Assembly: GCA_030625165.1 (NCBI GenBank)
Contig: DAOURL010000003.1
Coordinates: 1-38,707, forward strand
DNA length: 38,707 nt
Source of the DNA: Methanosarcinales archaeon
GTDB lineage: Archaea; Halobacteriota; Methanosarcinia; Methanosarcinales; Methanogasteraceae
Reading direction: 5' to 3'
A model generated the notes under the pieces. It was not told the origin of the DNA, made no database searches, and saw only the letters and a list, made by a program, of their open reading frames with translations. Both the position numbers and the translations under genes were made by a program. Positions 1-6,596 of this stretch are shown here, in pieces (position 1 is the stretch's first letter; each line of letters opens with the position of its first letter).

Positions 1-330
1 GTCCTCGACAGCGGGGATTCCCAGCGGCCTCTTATCGCCATTTGGCTTCGGGATATAGACGCGCAAGACTGGTTGAGGCTTGTACTGCTTTGCTTTGAGC
101 CTTGCCACCAGATCTGCGATATTCTCATCCAATGCTTTCGCATATTCTCCTACTGTTACTCCGTCAATTCCGGGAGATTTACCTCTCTTTAACTCCCTGT
201 AACAATCTTTTAGGAAATCCTCTGTAAGCAAGTGTGCTAATGACGTAAACTTGCATTTTGGATCTTCCTTAGCTTTTGTAGCTATAATTGCTATAGCTTT
301 TAGAGTTTTGGACATCAGTTTTGTTGTCAT
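1..330 (-). CDS. ltrA: Group II intron reverse transcriptase/maturase, N-terminal 110 residues (partial)
   Basis: Reverse-complement translation from the ATG at 330 stays open to the window edge, so the ORF track missed it for lack of a stop. It contains the N-terminal RT landmarks of group II intron proteins: RGKSPGIDGVTV at about residues 51-62 and RVYIPKPNGDKRPLGIPAVED at the left edge, which are the RT0/RT1 blocks. The protein would help splice the intron RNA and copy it into new sites. The palm with the catalytic YADD, the thumb/X maturase domain and any endonuclease lie outside the window, so it cannot be judged intact. The start follows the ribozyme part directly, as in bacterial-type introns where the protein is encoded in domain IV. 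Confidence 0.93.
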   Translation of the reverse strand, partial: MTTKLMSKTLKAIAIIATKAKEDPKCKFTSLAHLLTEDFLKDCYRELKRGKSPGIDGVTVGEYAKALDENIADLVARLKAKQYKPQPVLRVYIPKPNGDKRPLGIPAVED

Positions 331-886
331 CTACATTCCACCTCAGGGTGTGGTAGATGTGCCCCTGGTGTCCAGCGCACTTCTGTCAGCCCCTTCCCTC
401 CACAGGAGTTACCCTGCTTCAACGGTAATATGGGCTGATCCGACTCCCAGTATGCCATTTGCGAGGTCTCACCGTTCATAGGCTTGACATCGCATACTCC
501 TGCTCCTGTACGGGGTGCAAGGAGAGTACATTGGGTCTCCCGAGTTCCCATAGTCACCGTTTGATACCATGCTACGGTCTTAGACCCCGCTGGACTCACA
601 TCACCTCGCAATGTCCCAGAGCTCCCTGCTAGATTCCAAGACCGGAGGATTGGACTAACGGTGGTGTGAATGCTGCCTTCCGTTACACGAAAAACGTCGG
701 CTTCCAGGATTGTCGAAATTTCGGGGCTCATAACCTTCACCTTTCGATTGCGGCCTAGTATCCCGTTCCCCCGGCCTCACAACAGTCTGTTACCAGACTG
801 CGTGCGGGGTTCGGTTCTGAGGTGGTGGCTAGCCTTTCCTCAGGCTGGATTTTCACCAGCTGGCGAGTATGGATTTATCTCGGCAC
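1..886 (-). mobile_element. Group II intron, 5' part (truncated by window edge)
   Basis: On the minus strand this stretch reads as the 5' ribozyme portion of a group II intron followed by its intron-encoded protein. About 550 nt without a credible protein lie upstream of the reverse transcriptase ATG at 330. They contain stretches I recognise from archaeal and bacterial group II introns, for example the segments reading GGTGAAAATCCAGCCTGAGG and GCAGGGTAACTCCTGTGGAG. The 5' boundary is uncertain: a GTGCCGAG that loosely fits the GUGYG start consensus ends at 886, inside a small hairpin GGCAC-GAGA-GTGCC. The 3' half (rest of the protein, domains V and VI, 3' exon) lies left of the window. The ORF track line at 327-740 minus is a translation of ribozyme sequence and not a gene. 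Confidence 0.8.
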
Positions 887-895
887 TCTCGTGCC

Positions 896-923
896 ATTCG
901 TCCATTCGTGAAATTCGTGATAA
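896..923. repeat. Short ATTCGTG-rich intergenic repeat
   Basis: The unit ATTCGT(G/C) occurs three times in tandem (attcgtc, cattcgtg, aaattcgtg) next to the intron boundary. From general familiarity this resembles a dispersed intergenic repeat of archaeal and bacterial genomes. No second copy is visible in this window. Confidence 0.4.
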
Positions 924-1043
924 AAACTGCCAGAAATAGACTAAATTCATGATAAACCCCTCGAAACCAAAGTGGGGTGAGCTCTAGTAAATAACCGGTA
1001 TGACTGGTCATTTTTGCGCTGCAACGCGAGATACCAAAGACCC

Positions 1044-1060
1044 GATTTTTAGACATTGCC
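1044..1060 (+). repeat. IS-end-like motif (GATTTTTAGACATTGCC)
   Basis: A member of the same motif family as 6120-6136, 6366-6382 (inverted) and 21355-21373 (inverted). It lies between the intron and pyk. Either a degraded element end or a dispersed repeat. Confidence 0.5.
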
Positions 1061-1090
1061 CGGATTATGCAAAACCCGCGGTCTCAAAAC

Positions 1091-1140
1091 CCTTATATGC
1101 CATCCCCCAGAAGAGTAAACCAGACTTGGGTTGGGGGATG
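1091..1140 (+). promoter_or_regulatory. pyk promoter with 9-bp inverted repeat (candidate operator)
   Basis: A TATA-like box (CCTTATATGCC, 1091-1101) is followed by a perfect inverted repeat CATCCCCCA (1101-1109) and TGGGGGATG (1132-1140), separated by 22 nt. The arm centres are 31 bp apart, about three helical turns. With the usual 25-30 nt from TATA to transcription start, the start would fall near 1120, between the arms. That favours a DNA operator for a dimeric regulator over an RNA hairpin. The right arm ends just before the mini-ORF at 1143. Function is inferred; the repeat itself is seen. Confidence 0.5.
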
Positions 1141-1142
1141 AT

Positions 1143-1196
1143 ATGCAATTCCTGACCGACTGGAACCCGGACTATTACACTTGCACAGAACCATGA
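1143..1196 (+). CDS. 17-codon mini-ORF overlapping the pyk start
   Basis: An ATG at 1143 opens a 17-codon frame, MQFLTDWNPDYYTCTEP, whose TGA (1194-1196) overlaps the pyk ATG at 1193 in the ATGA arrangement typical of translational coupling. A purine-rich GGGGGATGAT immediately precedes its ATG and could act as a ribosome binding site, whereas pyk itself has no clear one. It may be a leader peptide or a translational relay for pyk, or chance. I recognise no family and the length is below reliable detection. Confidence 0.3.
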   Translation: MQFLTDWNPDYYTCTEP

Positions 1197-2611
1197 CCCT
1201 GAGAAGAACAAAGATCGTCTGCACTACCGGACCAGCCACTGAATCCGAGGAATCCCTGCGCCAGCTGATCGGACACGGTATGGATGTCTGCCGGCTCAAC
1301 ATGTCCCATGGCACGCATGAGTGGCACGCGAGACAGATACGCATGGTACGGGCACTTTCGCAGGAGCAGAACCGTGCTGTAGCCATCATGACGGATATCC
1401 AGGGTCCGAAGATCAGGACATCCCGGGTGCAGGGCGGAAGCGTCATTCTACGCGCTGGAGATGATCTGACCATCCATTCCAGCGATATAATCGGGGATGA
1501 GTGTCATATCGGCGTGAGGTATCCGCTCTTTGCTAAAGAGGTATCCGAGGGTCAGACGATCCTGATCGATGACGGCAGGATCAGGATGGTGGTCGTGGAA
1601 ACCGATGGTGCGTGTGTCGAGGCGAAGGTCGTTGTCGGAGGAGTTCTCACCGATAAGAGGGGTGTAAGCGTCCCGGATGCACATTTTTCGGTACCGAGCG
1701 TCACTGAAAAGGACAAAAAGGATCTCTCATTCGGAATAAAGCACGATGTCGATTACATCGCGGTTTCATTCGTGAGAAGCGCGTCTGATATCTCCGGCGT
1801 CAAGCAGATGATCCATGAGCAGGGGGCAGATATCCCGGTCATTGCCAAAATCGAGACGAAAAAGGGGCTTGACAATTTTTCAGAGATACTGAAGGTGGCG
1901 GATGGTATCATGGTGGCGAGAGGGGATCTCGGAGTCGAGATTCCGATCGAAGAGGTGCCGATTACGCAGAAGAGGCTCATCAAGGAGTCCAATGCATCAG
2001 GCAAGCCTGTTATCACCGCAACCCAGATGCTCGAATCGATGATCCATGATGCGATCCCGACCCGCGCCGAGGCGACAGACGTCGCAAACGCCATACTGGA
2101 CGGGACTGATGCGATCATGCTCTCAGGGGAGACCACGATCGGGGACTATCCGATCGAGAGCCTTGTTATGATGGACCGGATCGCAAGAACGACCGAATCT
2201 GCGGGCTGGCGGGTGCGCATGGAAGCAGACGCCGATGCGACCGGACTCTCGATAAAACGCAGCATCGGGCGCGCCGTCTGCCAGCTTGCATGCGATCTGA
2301 ATGCCGCAGCGATCATCACCACCACGTACTCGGGAAGCACGGCAACGGTCGTCTCGATGTACCGCCCGGAAACTCCGATCATCGCGATAACACCGGACGA
2401 AGCGACATTCCGCAGACTTGCACTTATATGGGGCGTTACCCCACTGATAATCCCTACAGTGGAGACGACTGATGAGGCGATGGATGCATCGGTGCGATCT
2501 GCGATGGACGCCGGGTTCGTGAAGGCAGGGGACCGGGTGGTGCTCACGACAGGGGTGCCGATCTTCGTTGCCGGAACCACCAACCTGATCACGGTGAGGG
2601 TGGTGGAGTGA
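1193..2611 (+). CDS. pyk: Pyruvate kinase
   Basis: Pyruvate kinase transfers phosphate from phosphoenolpyruvate to ADP, the last step of glycolysis, in the cytoplasm. I start it at the ATG at 1193 (MTLRRTKIVCTTGPATES), giving 472 residues, the normal length; the track start at TTG 1181 adds four residues without support. Family landmarks are MTDIQGPKIRTSRV, the B domain around IGVRYPLF, VIAKIET with the catalytic Lys, MVARGDLGVEIP, and the signature VITATQMLESM followed by TRAEATDVANAI and DGTDAIMLSGET. The C-terminal domain ends in GVPIFVAGTTNLI. A palindromic promoter and an overlapping mini-ORF precede it. Its last 99 nt have a diverged second copy at 5878-5976. Confidence 0.97.
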   Translation: MTLRRTKIVCTTGPATESEESLRQLIGHGMDVCRLNMSHGTHEWHARQIRMVRALSQEQNRAVAIMTDIQGPKIRTSRVQGGSVILRAGDDLTIHSSDIIGDECHIGVRYPLFAKEVSEGQTILIDDGRIRMVVVETDGACVEAKVVVGGVLTDKRGVSVPDAHFSVPSVTEKDKKDLSFGIKHDVDYIAVSFVRSASDISGVKQMIHEQGADIPVIAKIETKKGLDNFSEILKVADGIMVARGDLGVEIPIEEVPITQKRLIKESNASGKPVITATQMLESMIHDAIPTRAEATDVANAILDGTDAIMLSGETTIGDYPIESLVMMDRIARTTESAGWRVRMEADADATGLSIKRSIGRAVCQLACDLNAAAIITTTYSGSTATVVSMYRPETPIIAITPDEATFRRLALIWGVTPLIIPTVETTDEAMDASVRSAMDAGFVKAGDRVVLTTGVPIFVAGTTNLITVRVVE

Positions 2612-2666
2612 GGATGCAGGAAATGTTTTATATTTAGCTTCATCAGAGAGGTAACAGGTGGATAAA

Positions 2667-2882
2667 ATGGATATGACTGAGGTCGAGAGACGGTTGCTCG
2701 GATTGGATGATGAGATCCATGATCTTCTGCGATACATCGCTATATCTAAAGAACGAGATATAGAGGTCGAACTTGAGAACTATGAAGATATGAAGGAAAC
2801 GATATCAAGGAACTTGAAAGAACCGTTGGATCCCACTGCTGAGATTGGAAAGATGCGGGAGAAGCGATATCTGGTGCAGTGA
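2667..2882 (+). CDS. Small acidic protein, probable antitoxin partner of the PIN protein
   Basis: This 71-residue charged, helical protein (from ATG 2667; GTG 2658 would give 74) has no domain I recognise. It sits directly before the PIN gene and overlaps it by one base (TGATG at 2880-2884). That size, order and coupling are those of type II antitoxin genes. The sequence is rich in Glu, Asp, Lys and Arg, with a likely long helix around VERRLLGLDDEIHDLLRYI. GAGAGG and AGGTGG lie upstream, which leaves the exact start open. A TATA-like TTTTATATTTAG (about 2625-2636) could drive the pair. The function is inferred from context only. Confidence 0.6.
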   Translation: MDMTEVERRLLGLDDEIHDLLRYIAISKERDIEVELENYEDMKETISRNLKEPLDPTAEIGKMREKRYLVQ

Positions 2883-3370
2883 TGAAACTCACGATCGACA
2901 GTGATGTGCTTGTTTATGCTTTTGTCAAACCCACTAAAAAGATATATAAGGAGCAGTTTGAGGAATTTGCAGCTTTGCATGATAAAGCGGATCGTATATA
3001 TAAAGGTGTGATCAGGGGCGACCACGAGTTGGTAATTCCTTCAACGGTTTTAATAGAAGTTGCGATTGTCATGAGCAGAATGGTGGGCAGTGATATCGCT
3101 AAAGCGGTTTACGAGAGGCTAAAGGGACACACCACTGAAATCCTGTACCTGAACGAAAATTTTACGACATATTGTGTAGACCGGGGGATTAAAACTCATT
3201 TAAGTGGATTTGATACCGTTGTTTTCTCCTGTGCCGATTATATGGATTCCGAGTTCATAACGAATGACCGACGTCTCTTTCGCAACGTTAAAAAGCACCA
3301 TCCGGGCACAAAGATGCACCTTCTGAGGGAGATGGATGCTGATGAGATTGAATACCTGAGCATGGTGTAA
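2882..3370 (+). CDS. PIN-domain ribonuclease, VapC-like toxin
   Basis: PIN proteins are Mg-dependent ribonucleases, usually the toxin of VapBC-type pairs that cut tRNA or rRNA. The 162-residue protein from ATG 2882 has the expected acidic set: Asp in LTIDSDVLVYAF near residue 7, Glu in VLIEVAIVMS near 60, Asp in SGFDTVVFSCA near 110, and Asp in FITNDRRLF near 128. It is somewhat longer than classical VapC (about 130-140), with an insertion after the first strand. It overlaps the preceding small gene by one base. The pair lies in the accessory pocket behind pyk and may be mobile. An rRNA-processing role cannot be excluded, but paired context favours a toxin. Confidence 0.85.
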   Translation: MKLTIDSDVLVYAFVKPTKKIYKEQFEEFAALHDKADRIYKGVIRGDHELVIPSTVLIEVAIVMSRMVGSDIAKAVYERLKGHTTEILYLNENFTTYCVDRGIKTHLSGFDTVVFSCADYMDSEFITNDRRLFRNVKKHHPGTKMHLLREMDADEIEYLSMV

Positions 3371-3441
3371 AGGCGTGACTAATGGTTGCAGTCACCCTGC
3401 AGATGGATTTTGCGTAGAGTGAGTTTATGGGAAACCAACGC

Positions 3442-3461
3442 GTGGTTTTGAGATTTTTGTA
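3442..3461 (+). repeat. Direct repeat copy 1 (GGTTTTGAGATTTTTGTACC)
   Basis: This 20-mer recurs with a one-base insertion at 6153-6173 (GGTTTTCGAGATTTTTGTACC). Both copies lie downstream of a pyk 3' end, at 2611 and 5976, which supports a duplicated block. Confidence 0.65.
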
Positions 3462-3474
3462 CCAGGCAAACGCC

Positions 3475-3486
3475 ATAGATAAATAC
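3475..3486 (+). promoter_or_regulatory. TATA box of the KAP ATPase gene
   Basis: ATAGATAAATAC is centred about 26 nt before the ATG at 3508, with no Shine-Dalgarno in between. This fits a leaderless archaeal transcript and supports the chosen start. Confidence 0.45.
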
Positions 3487-3507
3487 GAATAGTGCTTATC
3501 ATTCTGT

Positions 3508-4152
3508 ATGGCTGAGGAGACGCCCAGACTGGAGATATTCGGGGATTCACCGACAACAGAAGATGGGTTGGGCTTTGACGATTATGCAGATATTCTTCTG
3601 GAGTTGATAGGGAATTTTGATGTAAGGAGCCCTCTGACCATCGGTATTCATGGAAGATGGGGTAGTGGGAAGACAAGCTTGATGAGGATGGTTGAGGCGA
3701 AGTTTGGAGATGACGAGGGTGTTAAGACGATCTGGTTCAATGCATGGGCTTATGCGGATGAACCGATCGGACTTGCATTGTTGCAACAGATATTAAATGA
3801 GTTCCAAAAGGAAGAGAAGTTAACAGTTAAAGGTATAAGACTGCTTGGAAACATTGGCAAATTGGGCACTGACGCCCTCTTAAGAAAAACCACAACGATA
3901 ACCCTTAAAGAAGCGGAAAATCTTTTTGAGAGTAGCGTTGGGATAAAAAGCACTCTCAGAGATGATTTTGAATCCGCAATAGATGAGTGTTTGGAAGATG
4001 GCGGGAGGTTAGTTGTTTTCATCGACGATCTGGATAGATGCCTGCCGGAGAAGACAATCGAGATTCTTGAGGTGATAAAGCTCTTTTTAGACGTTCCAAA
4101 GTGTATATTCGTGATTGGCGTGGAGAAAGAGGCGATCGAGAGGGGAATTTAG
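3508..4152 (+). CDS. KAP-family P-loop NTPase, N-terminal part ending at an in-frame TAG
   Basis: This is the ATPase half of a KAP-family NTPase (STAND/AAA-like; family members are linked to membrane-associated or defence functions). Walker A is GIHGRWGSGKTS at residues 46-57 and Walker B is RLVVFIDDLDRCLPEK at 167-182. TIWFNAWAYADEP near residue 75 is the conserved post-Walker A block of KAP proteins. No membrane insert is evident between the Walker motifs, unlike many relatives. The frame stops at TAG 4150-4152 after EKEAIERGI, but the same frame continues without another stop to 5664, so 3508-5664 was one gene of about 718 codons. A GAG to TAG change is the simplest cause. Readthrough or pyrrolysine are possible but less likely. 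Confidence 0.85.
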   Translation: MAEETPRLEIFGDSPTTEDGLGFDDYADILLELIGNFDVRSPLTIGIHGRWGSGKTSLMRMVEAKFGDDEGVKTIWFNAWAYADEPIGLALLQQILNEFQKEEKLTVKGIRLLGNIGKLGTDALLRKTTTITLKEAENLFESSVGIKSTLRDDFESAIDECLEDGGRLVVFIDDLDRCLPEKTIEILEVIKLFLDVPKCIFVIGVEKEAIERGI

Positions 4153-4257
4153 GTAAGATACAAAAGCAAGGAGCAGAAAATACCGATCAGCGGACAAGAT
4201 TATATAGAAAAGATAATTCAGATTCCTTTTGTCCTTCCGCCCATCAGAGAAGATGAT

Positions 4258-5664
4258 ATGGCGGATTTTATCGAAAATTTGGGTATTGGGGAACAAGAAA
4301 AGGGATATGTAACAATCGTTGCAAAATACACTGGATGCAACCCTCGGAAAGTGAAGCTGTTCTTGAATGTCCTTAGAATACGACGGGCGATTGCGGAAAG
4401 GACAGGAGGGGGGATTGAGCCTGATCTGTCTGCGAAACTCTTCGTCTTCGAATACGTTTTTCCGGAGTTTTACAGGGATGTTGTAAAGTACAAGGGTGGA
4501 GATCTTCTCTGCAAGTTAGAACGGCTTGCAAAAGGGGATTATGACGAAAAATTGAAAGAAGAATTGGAAAACTCTGAACTCCTGAGGAAATATCATGAAG
4601 ATGGGGATTTGAGTATCTTATTGAGAGATGAGCCGTTCTTCTGTGGAATCGATATTGAACCATATATCCACCTCTCAGGAACTGAAGCGTTTCAGGAAAT
4701 TATAGTGTATAATGAATTTATACTGAATGAGTTGTTCTGTGGGGATTATATGAAAATGGATCAAGCTGTGATTACGATTAATGGAATGCCGGATTCAGAG
4801 AAACAGCAATTTTTGAAAGGTGTTATATCAAAATTAAAAGATGGGGCTTGGCGTGTGCGTGAGAATGCCGCAGAGGTTCTTGGGTCGATAGGCGATGCAA
4901 GAACGGTTGAAGCACTGATTGGAGCGTTGGAGAATGGAGATGAGGATGAGTCTGTGCGGGGGGCTGCTGCACGGGCTCTTGGACATATAGGTGATGCAAG
5001 AGCGGTTGAAGCACTGAAATATGTGTTGAAGGATGAAGATGCTTTGGTGCGTTGGAATGCTGCAGAGGCTCTTGGAGGAATAGGTGATGCAAGAGCGTTT
5101 GAAGCACTGATTAGAGCGTTGAAGGATGTAGATTGGCGTGTGCGCGAGAATGCTGCACGGGCTCTTGGAGGAATGGGTGATGCAAGAGCGTTTGAAGCAT
5201 TGGAAGAAGTGTTGGAGGATGAGACTGCGTCTGTGCGCGGGGCTGCTACATTGGCTCTTGGGATGATGGGTGATGCAAGAGCGGTTGAAGCATTGGAAAA
5301 AGTGTTGATGGCTGATGATGACGTGTCAGTGCGTGGAAATGCTGCACTGGCGATTGAGTGGGTGGGTGGTACAAGAGCGGTTGAAGCACTGATTGGAGCG
5401 TTGAAGGATGTGGATAGGCATGTGCGTGAGAATGCTGCAGAAGCTCTTGGGGATATGGGTGGTACAAGAGCGGTTGTTGCATTGGAAAAGATGTTGAATG
5501 ATGATGACGCACTTGTGCGTAGGATCGTTGTAACGGCCCTTGGGAAGATAGGTGATGCAAGAGCGGTTGAAGCACTGGAAAAAGCATTGAAGGACGAGGA
5601 TTTTGTTGTGCGTGAGAATACTTCATGGGCTCTTGAAGAAATCAAAGCCAAACAAAATCAGTGA
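4258..5664 (+). CDS. C-terminal part of the KAP NTPase: helical region plus about 8.5 HEAT repeats
   Basis: This is in the same frame as the ORF ending at 4152; codons 4153-4257 are open and read VRYKSKEQKIPISGQDYIEK, the expected KAP continuation, so this is the downstream part of a split gene. The first ATG after the stop is 4258 (468 residues). The helical sensor region NPRKVKLFLNVLRIRRAIAE follows. From about residue 195 come eight full repeats and a partial ninth of roughly 31 residues, pattern VRENAAEALGxIGDARAVEAL, a PBS-lyase-type HEAT solenoid likely to bind protein or nucleic acid. Without readthrough or reinitiation it lacks an ATPase. An ATPase fused to a repeat sensor recalls STAND-type immune receptors; that role is inferred. 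Confidence 0.82.
   Translation: MADFIENLGIGEQEKGYVTIVAKYTGCNPRKVKLFLNVLRIRRAIAERTGGGIEPDLSAKLFVFEYVFPEFYRDVVKYKGGDLLCKLERLAKGDYDEKLKEELENSELLRKYHEDGDLSILLRDEPFFCGIDIEPYIHLSGTEAFQEIIVYNEFILNELFCGDYMKMDQAVITINGMPDSEKQQFLKGVISKLKDGAWRVRENAAEVLGSIGDARTVEALIGALENGDEDESVRGAAARALGHIGDARAVEALKYVLKDEDALVRWNAAEALGGIGDARAFEALIRALKDVDWRVRENAARALGGMGDARAFEALEEVLEDETASVRGAATLALGMMGDARAVEALEKVLMADDDVSVRGNAALAIEWVGGTRAVEALIGALKDVDRHVRENAAEALGDMGGTRAVVALEKMLNDDDALVRRIVVTALGKIGDARAVEALEKALKDEDFVVRENTSWALEEIKAKQNQ
4840..5640 (+). repeat. Tandem ~93-bp repeats encoding HEAT units
   Basis: About nine in-frame units of roughly 93 nt repeat words such as GGTGATGCAAGAGCGGTTGAAGC and GTGCGTGAGAATGCTGCA. The high DNA-level similarity suggests recent unit duplication or gene conversion. 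Copy number is prone to assembly error and natural length variation. Confidence 0.9.
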
Positions 5665-5877
5665 CGAGGTGCTTCCGCCCCCCCCACCGGCATGCAACAC
5701 CCCGTCTGTGAGAATTGTTGACCGAGCGGCGGGCGCATCCCACCCCGAATCCTTGGCACGCAATCCAACCCCCACGCTGCTCGCGTATCCCCCCCATCCC
5801 ACCCCTGCCCGGCAGCAACCCGGCATCGAATAGCGGAATCGGGCACACCGTCTGCCGGTGGGCATATACCCCACGCC
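5665..5877. other. C-rich spacer without recognisable gene
   Basis: On the plus strand this stretch is strikingly rich in C runs (CCCCCCCC near 5680, CCCCCCC near 5790) and carries no credible ORF. It joins the end of the HEAT gene to the pyk remnant and may be a rearrangement junction. Confidence 0.5.
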
Positions 5878-5976
5878 GGCTTCGTGAAGGCAGGGGACCA
5901 GGTGGTGCTCACGACCAGAGTGCCGATCTTTGTTTCCAGAACTACGAATCTGGTCAGGGTTCGTGTGGTGGAATGA
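5878..5976 (+). pseudogene. Pyruvate kinase 3'-end remnant (second copy)
   Basis: Thirty-two codons plus stop, GFVKAGDQVVLTTRVPIFVS and onward, align without gaps to the last 99 nt of pyk (2513-2611). I count 17 nucleotide and 6 residue differences, and both end in TGA. There is no start or upstream pyk sequence, so it is a remnant of a duplication or recombination. Most differences are synonymous, so the copy may have been coding for some time before it was cut. A direct repeat found after pyk (3442) also follows this copy (6153). Confidence 0.85.
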
Positions 5977-6033
5977 GAACGGAAAACGGGCAATGTCGAC
6001 TTTCCCAGTGAAATCGCCATGCCATTAGATTCT

Positions 6034-6108
6034 ACCGCAGAGTGCGCAGAGCCACGCAGAGGACTTACGCAGCCTTGAAACTCTGCGCCCTCTGCGTTCT
6101 CCGCGGTG
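6034..6108. repeat. Palindromic CGCAGAG intergenic repeat
   Basis: The stretch from ACCGCAGAGTGCGCAGAG to CTCTGCGTTCTCCGCGGT is an imperfect long palindrome of CGCAGAG units. It resembles a repeat type scattered in intergenic regions of many prokaryotes. The last bases of the window (ACCGCAGA, 38700-38707) look like the start of another copy. Confidence 0.6.
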
Positions 6109-6119
6109 ATAAATCACTT

Positions 6120-6136
6120 GATTTTCAGACAGTGCC
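6120..6136 (+). repeat. Inverted repeat left arm, IS-end-like (GATTTTCAGACAGTGCC)
   Basis: This is a perfect 17-bp inverted match to 6366-6382; with a small interruption the similarity extends through CACTT/AAGTG on the outside. Related 17-mers occur at 1044-1060 and, inverted, at 21355-21373. The look is that of insertion-sequence terminal repeats, but no transposase lies between the arms. Confidence 0.6.
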
Positions 6137-6152
6137 CGAAAAACGAATCCCC

Positions 6153-6173
6153 GGTTTTCGAGATTTTTGTACC
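6153..6173 (+). repeat. Direct repeat copy 2 (GGTTTTCGAGATTTTTGTACC)
   Basis: This is the partner of the copy at 3442-3461, with one inserted C. It lies 177 nt after the pyk remnant stop; the first copy lies 831 nt after the pyk stop, the difference being largely the PIN pair. Confidence 0.6.
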
Positions 6174-6262
6174 CAAATGACCACATCTCATCCACCTGAA
6201 CCATATACATTAAATATAGTCGTCACCGTAATACAACACCCTGCACCAAGACGTTGCATACT

Positions 6263-6347
6263 GCCGGGGTGGCAGAGCGGACTAACGCGGCAGGCTCGAG
6301 ACCTGTTGTTCCCTTGGAACACTTGGGTTCGAATCCCAACCCCGGCG
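6263..6347 (+). tRNA. tRNA-Ser(CGA)
   Basis: The 85-nt gene folds as a class II tRNA. The acceptor stem is GCCGGGG with CCCCGGC, the discriminator is G, and the anticodon stem GCAGG/CCTGT carries loop CTCGAGA with anticodon CGA (codon UCG). A long variable arm GTTCC-CTT-GGAAC and a T arm TTGGG-TTCGAAT-CCCAA follow. The long variable arm and G73 fit serine. The 3' CCA is not encoded. The gene lies between the arms of the 17-bp inverted repeat at 6120 and 6366. Confidence 0.95.
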
Positions 6348-6365
6348 TAACCCAAATGTCCTAAA

Positions 6366-6416
6366 GGCACTGTCTGAAAATCTGAAGTGTTTTCACTGGT
6401 ACTTTCAGATAGTGTC
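6366..6416 (-). repeat. Inverted repeat right arm and adjoining imperfect hairpin
   Basis: GGCACTGTCTGAAAATC (6366-6382) is the inverted partner of 6120-6136. It also faces a weaker copy, ACTTTCAGATAGTGTC, about 6400-6415, so that 6366-6416 forms an imperfect hairpin of its own. The arrangement resembles a solo transposon end or a miniature element. Confidence 0.5.
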
Positions 6417-6518
6417 GCTGCGGCGATACTAACATATTCCGTGATAAATAATCATACTAAAATAACCAGATATTCGATGCGGCACCCGGGCAAGTTTGTA
6501 GTCCGTTTTATGGAAAGC

Positions 6519-6528
6519 CTTATATACC
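6519..6528 (+). promoter_or_regulatory. TATA box for psmB-FttA
   Basis: CCTTATATACC is a strong archaeal TATA box. Transcription would start near 6550, leaving a short leader that contains GAGGTG (6585-6590) before the psmB ATG at 6597. Confidence 0.55.
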
Positions 6529-6596
6529 GGACGTATCACACTATAAATTGAGCAATTCATTGAGAAACTCGTTTTTTCGGTTATGAGGTGCTTCTA

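Noticed and set aside
327-740. 137-residue minus-strand ORF
   Set aside because: It is translated group II intron ribozyme sequence.
2123-2737. 204-residue minus-strand ORF across the pyk end
   Set aside because: Shadow of pyk; it shares antisense similarity with 5658-6020 only because both cover copies of the pyk 3' end.
4840-5640. Regular repeats considered as a CRISPR array
   Set aside because: The units are 93 nt, contiguous, in frame and protein-coding, with no repeat-spacer alternation. No CRISPR array was seen anywhere in the window.
4761-5651. 296-residue minus-strand ORF of Ser/Ala-rich repeats
   Set aside because: It is the antisense shadow of the HEAT-repeat coding sequence; the plus frame has clear HEAT motifs.
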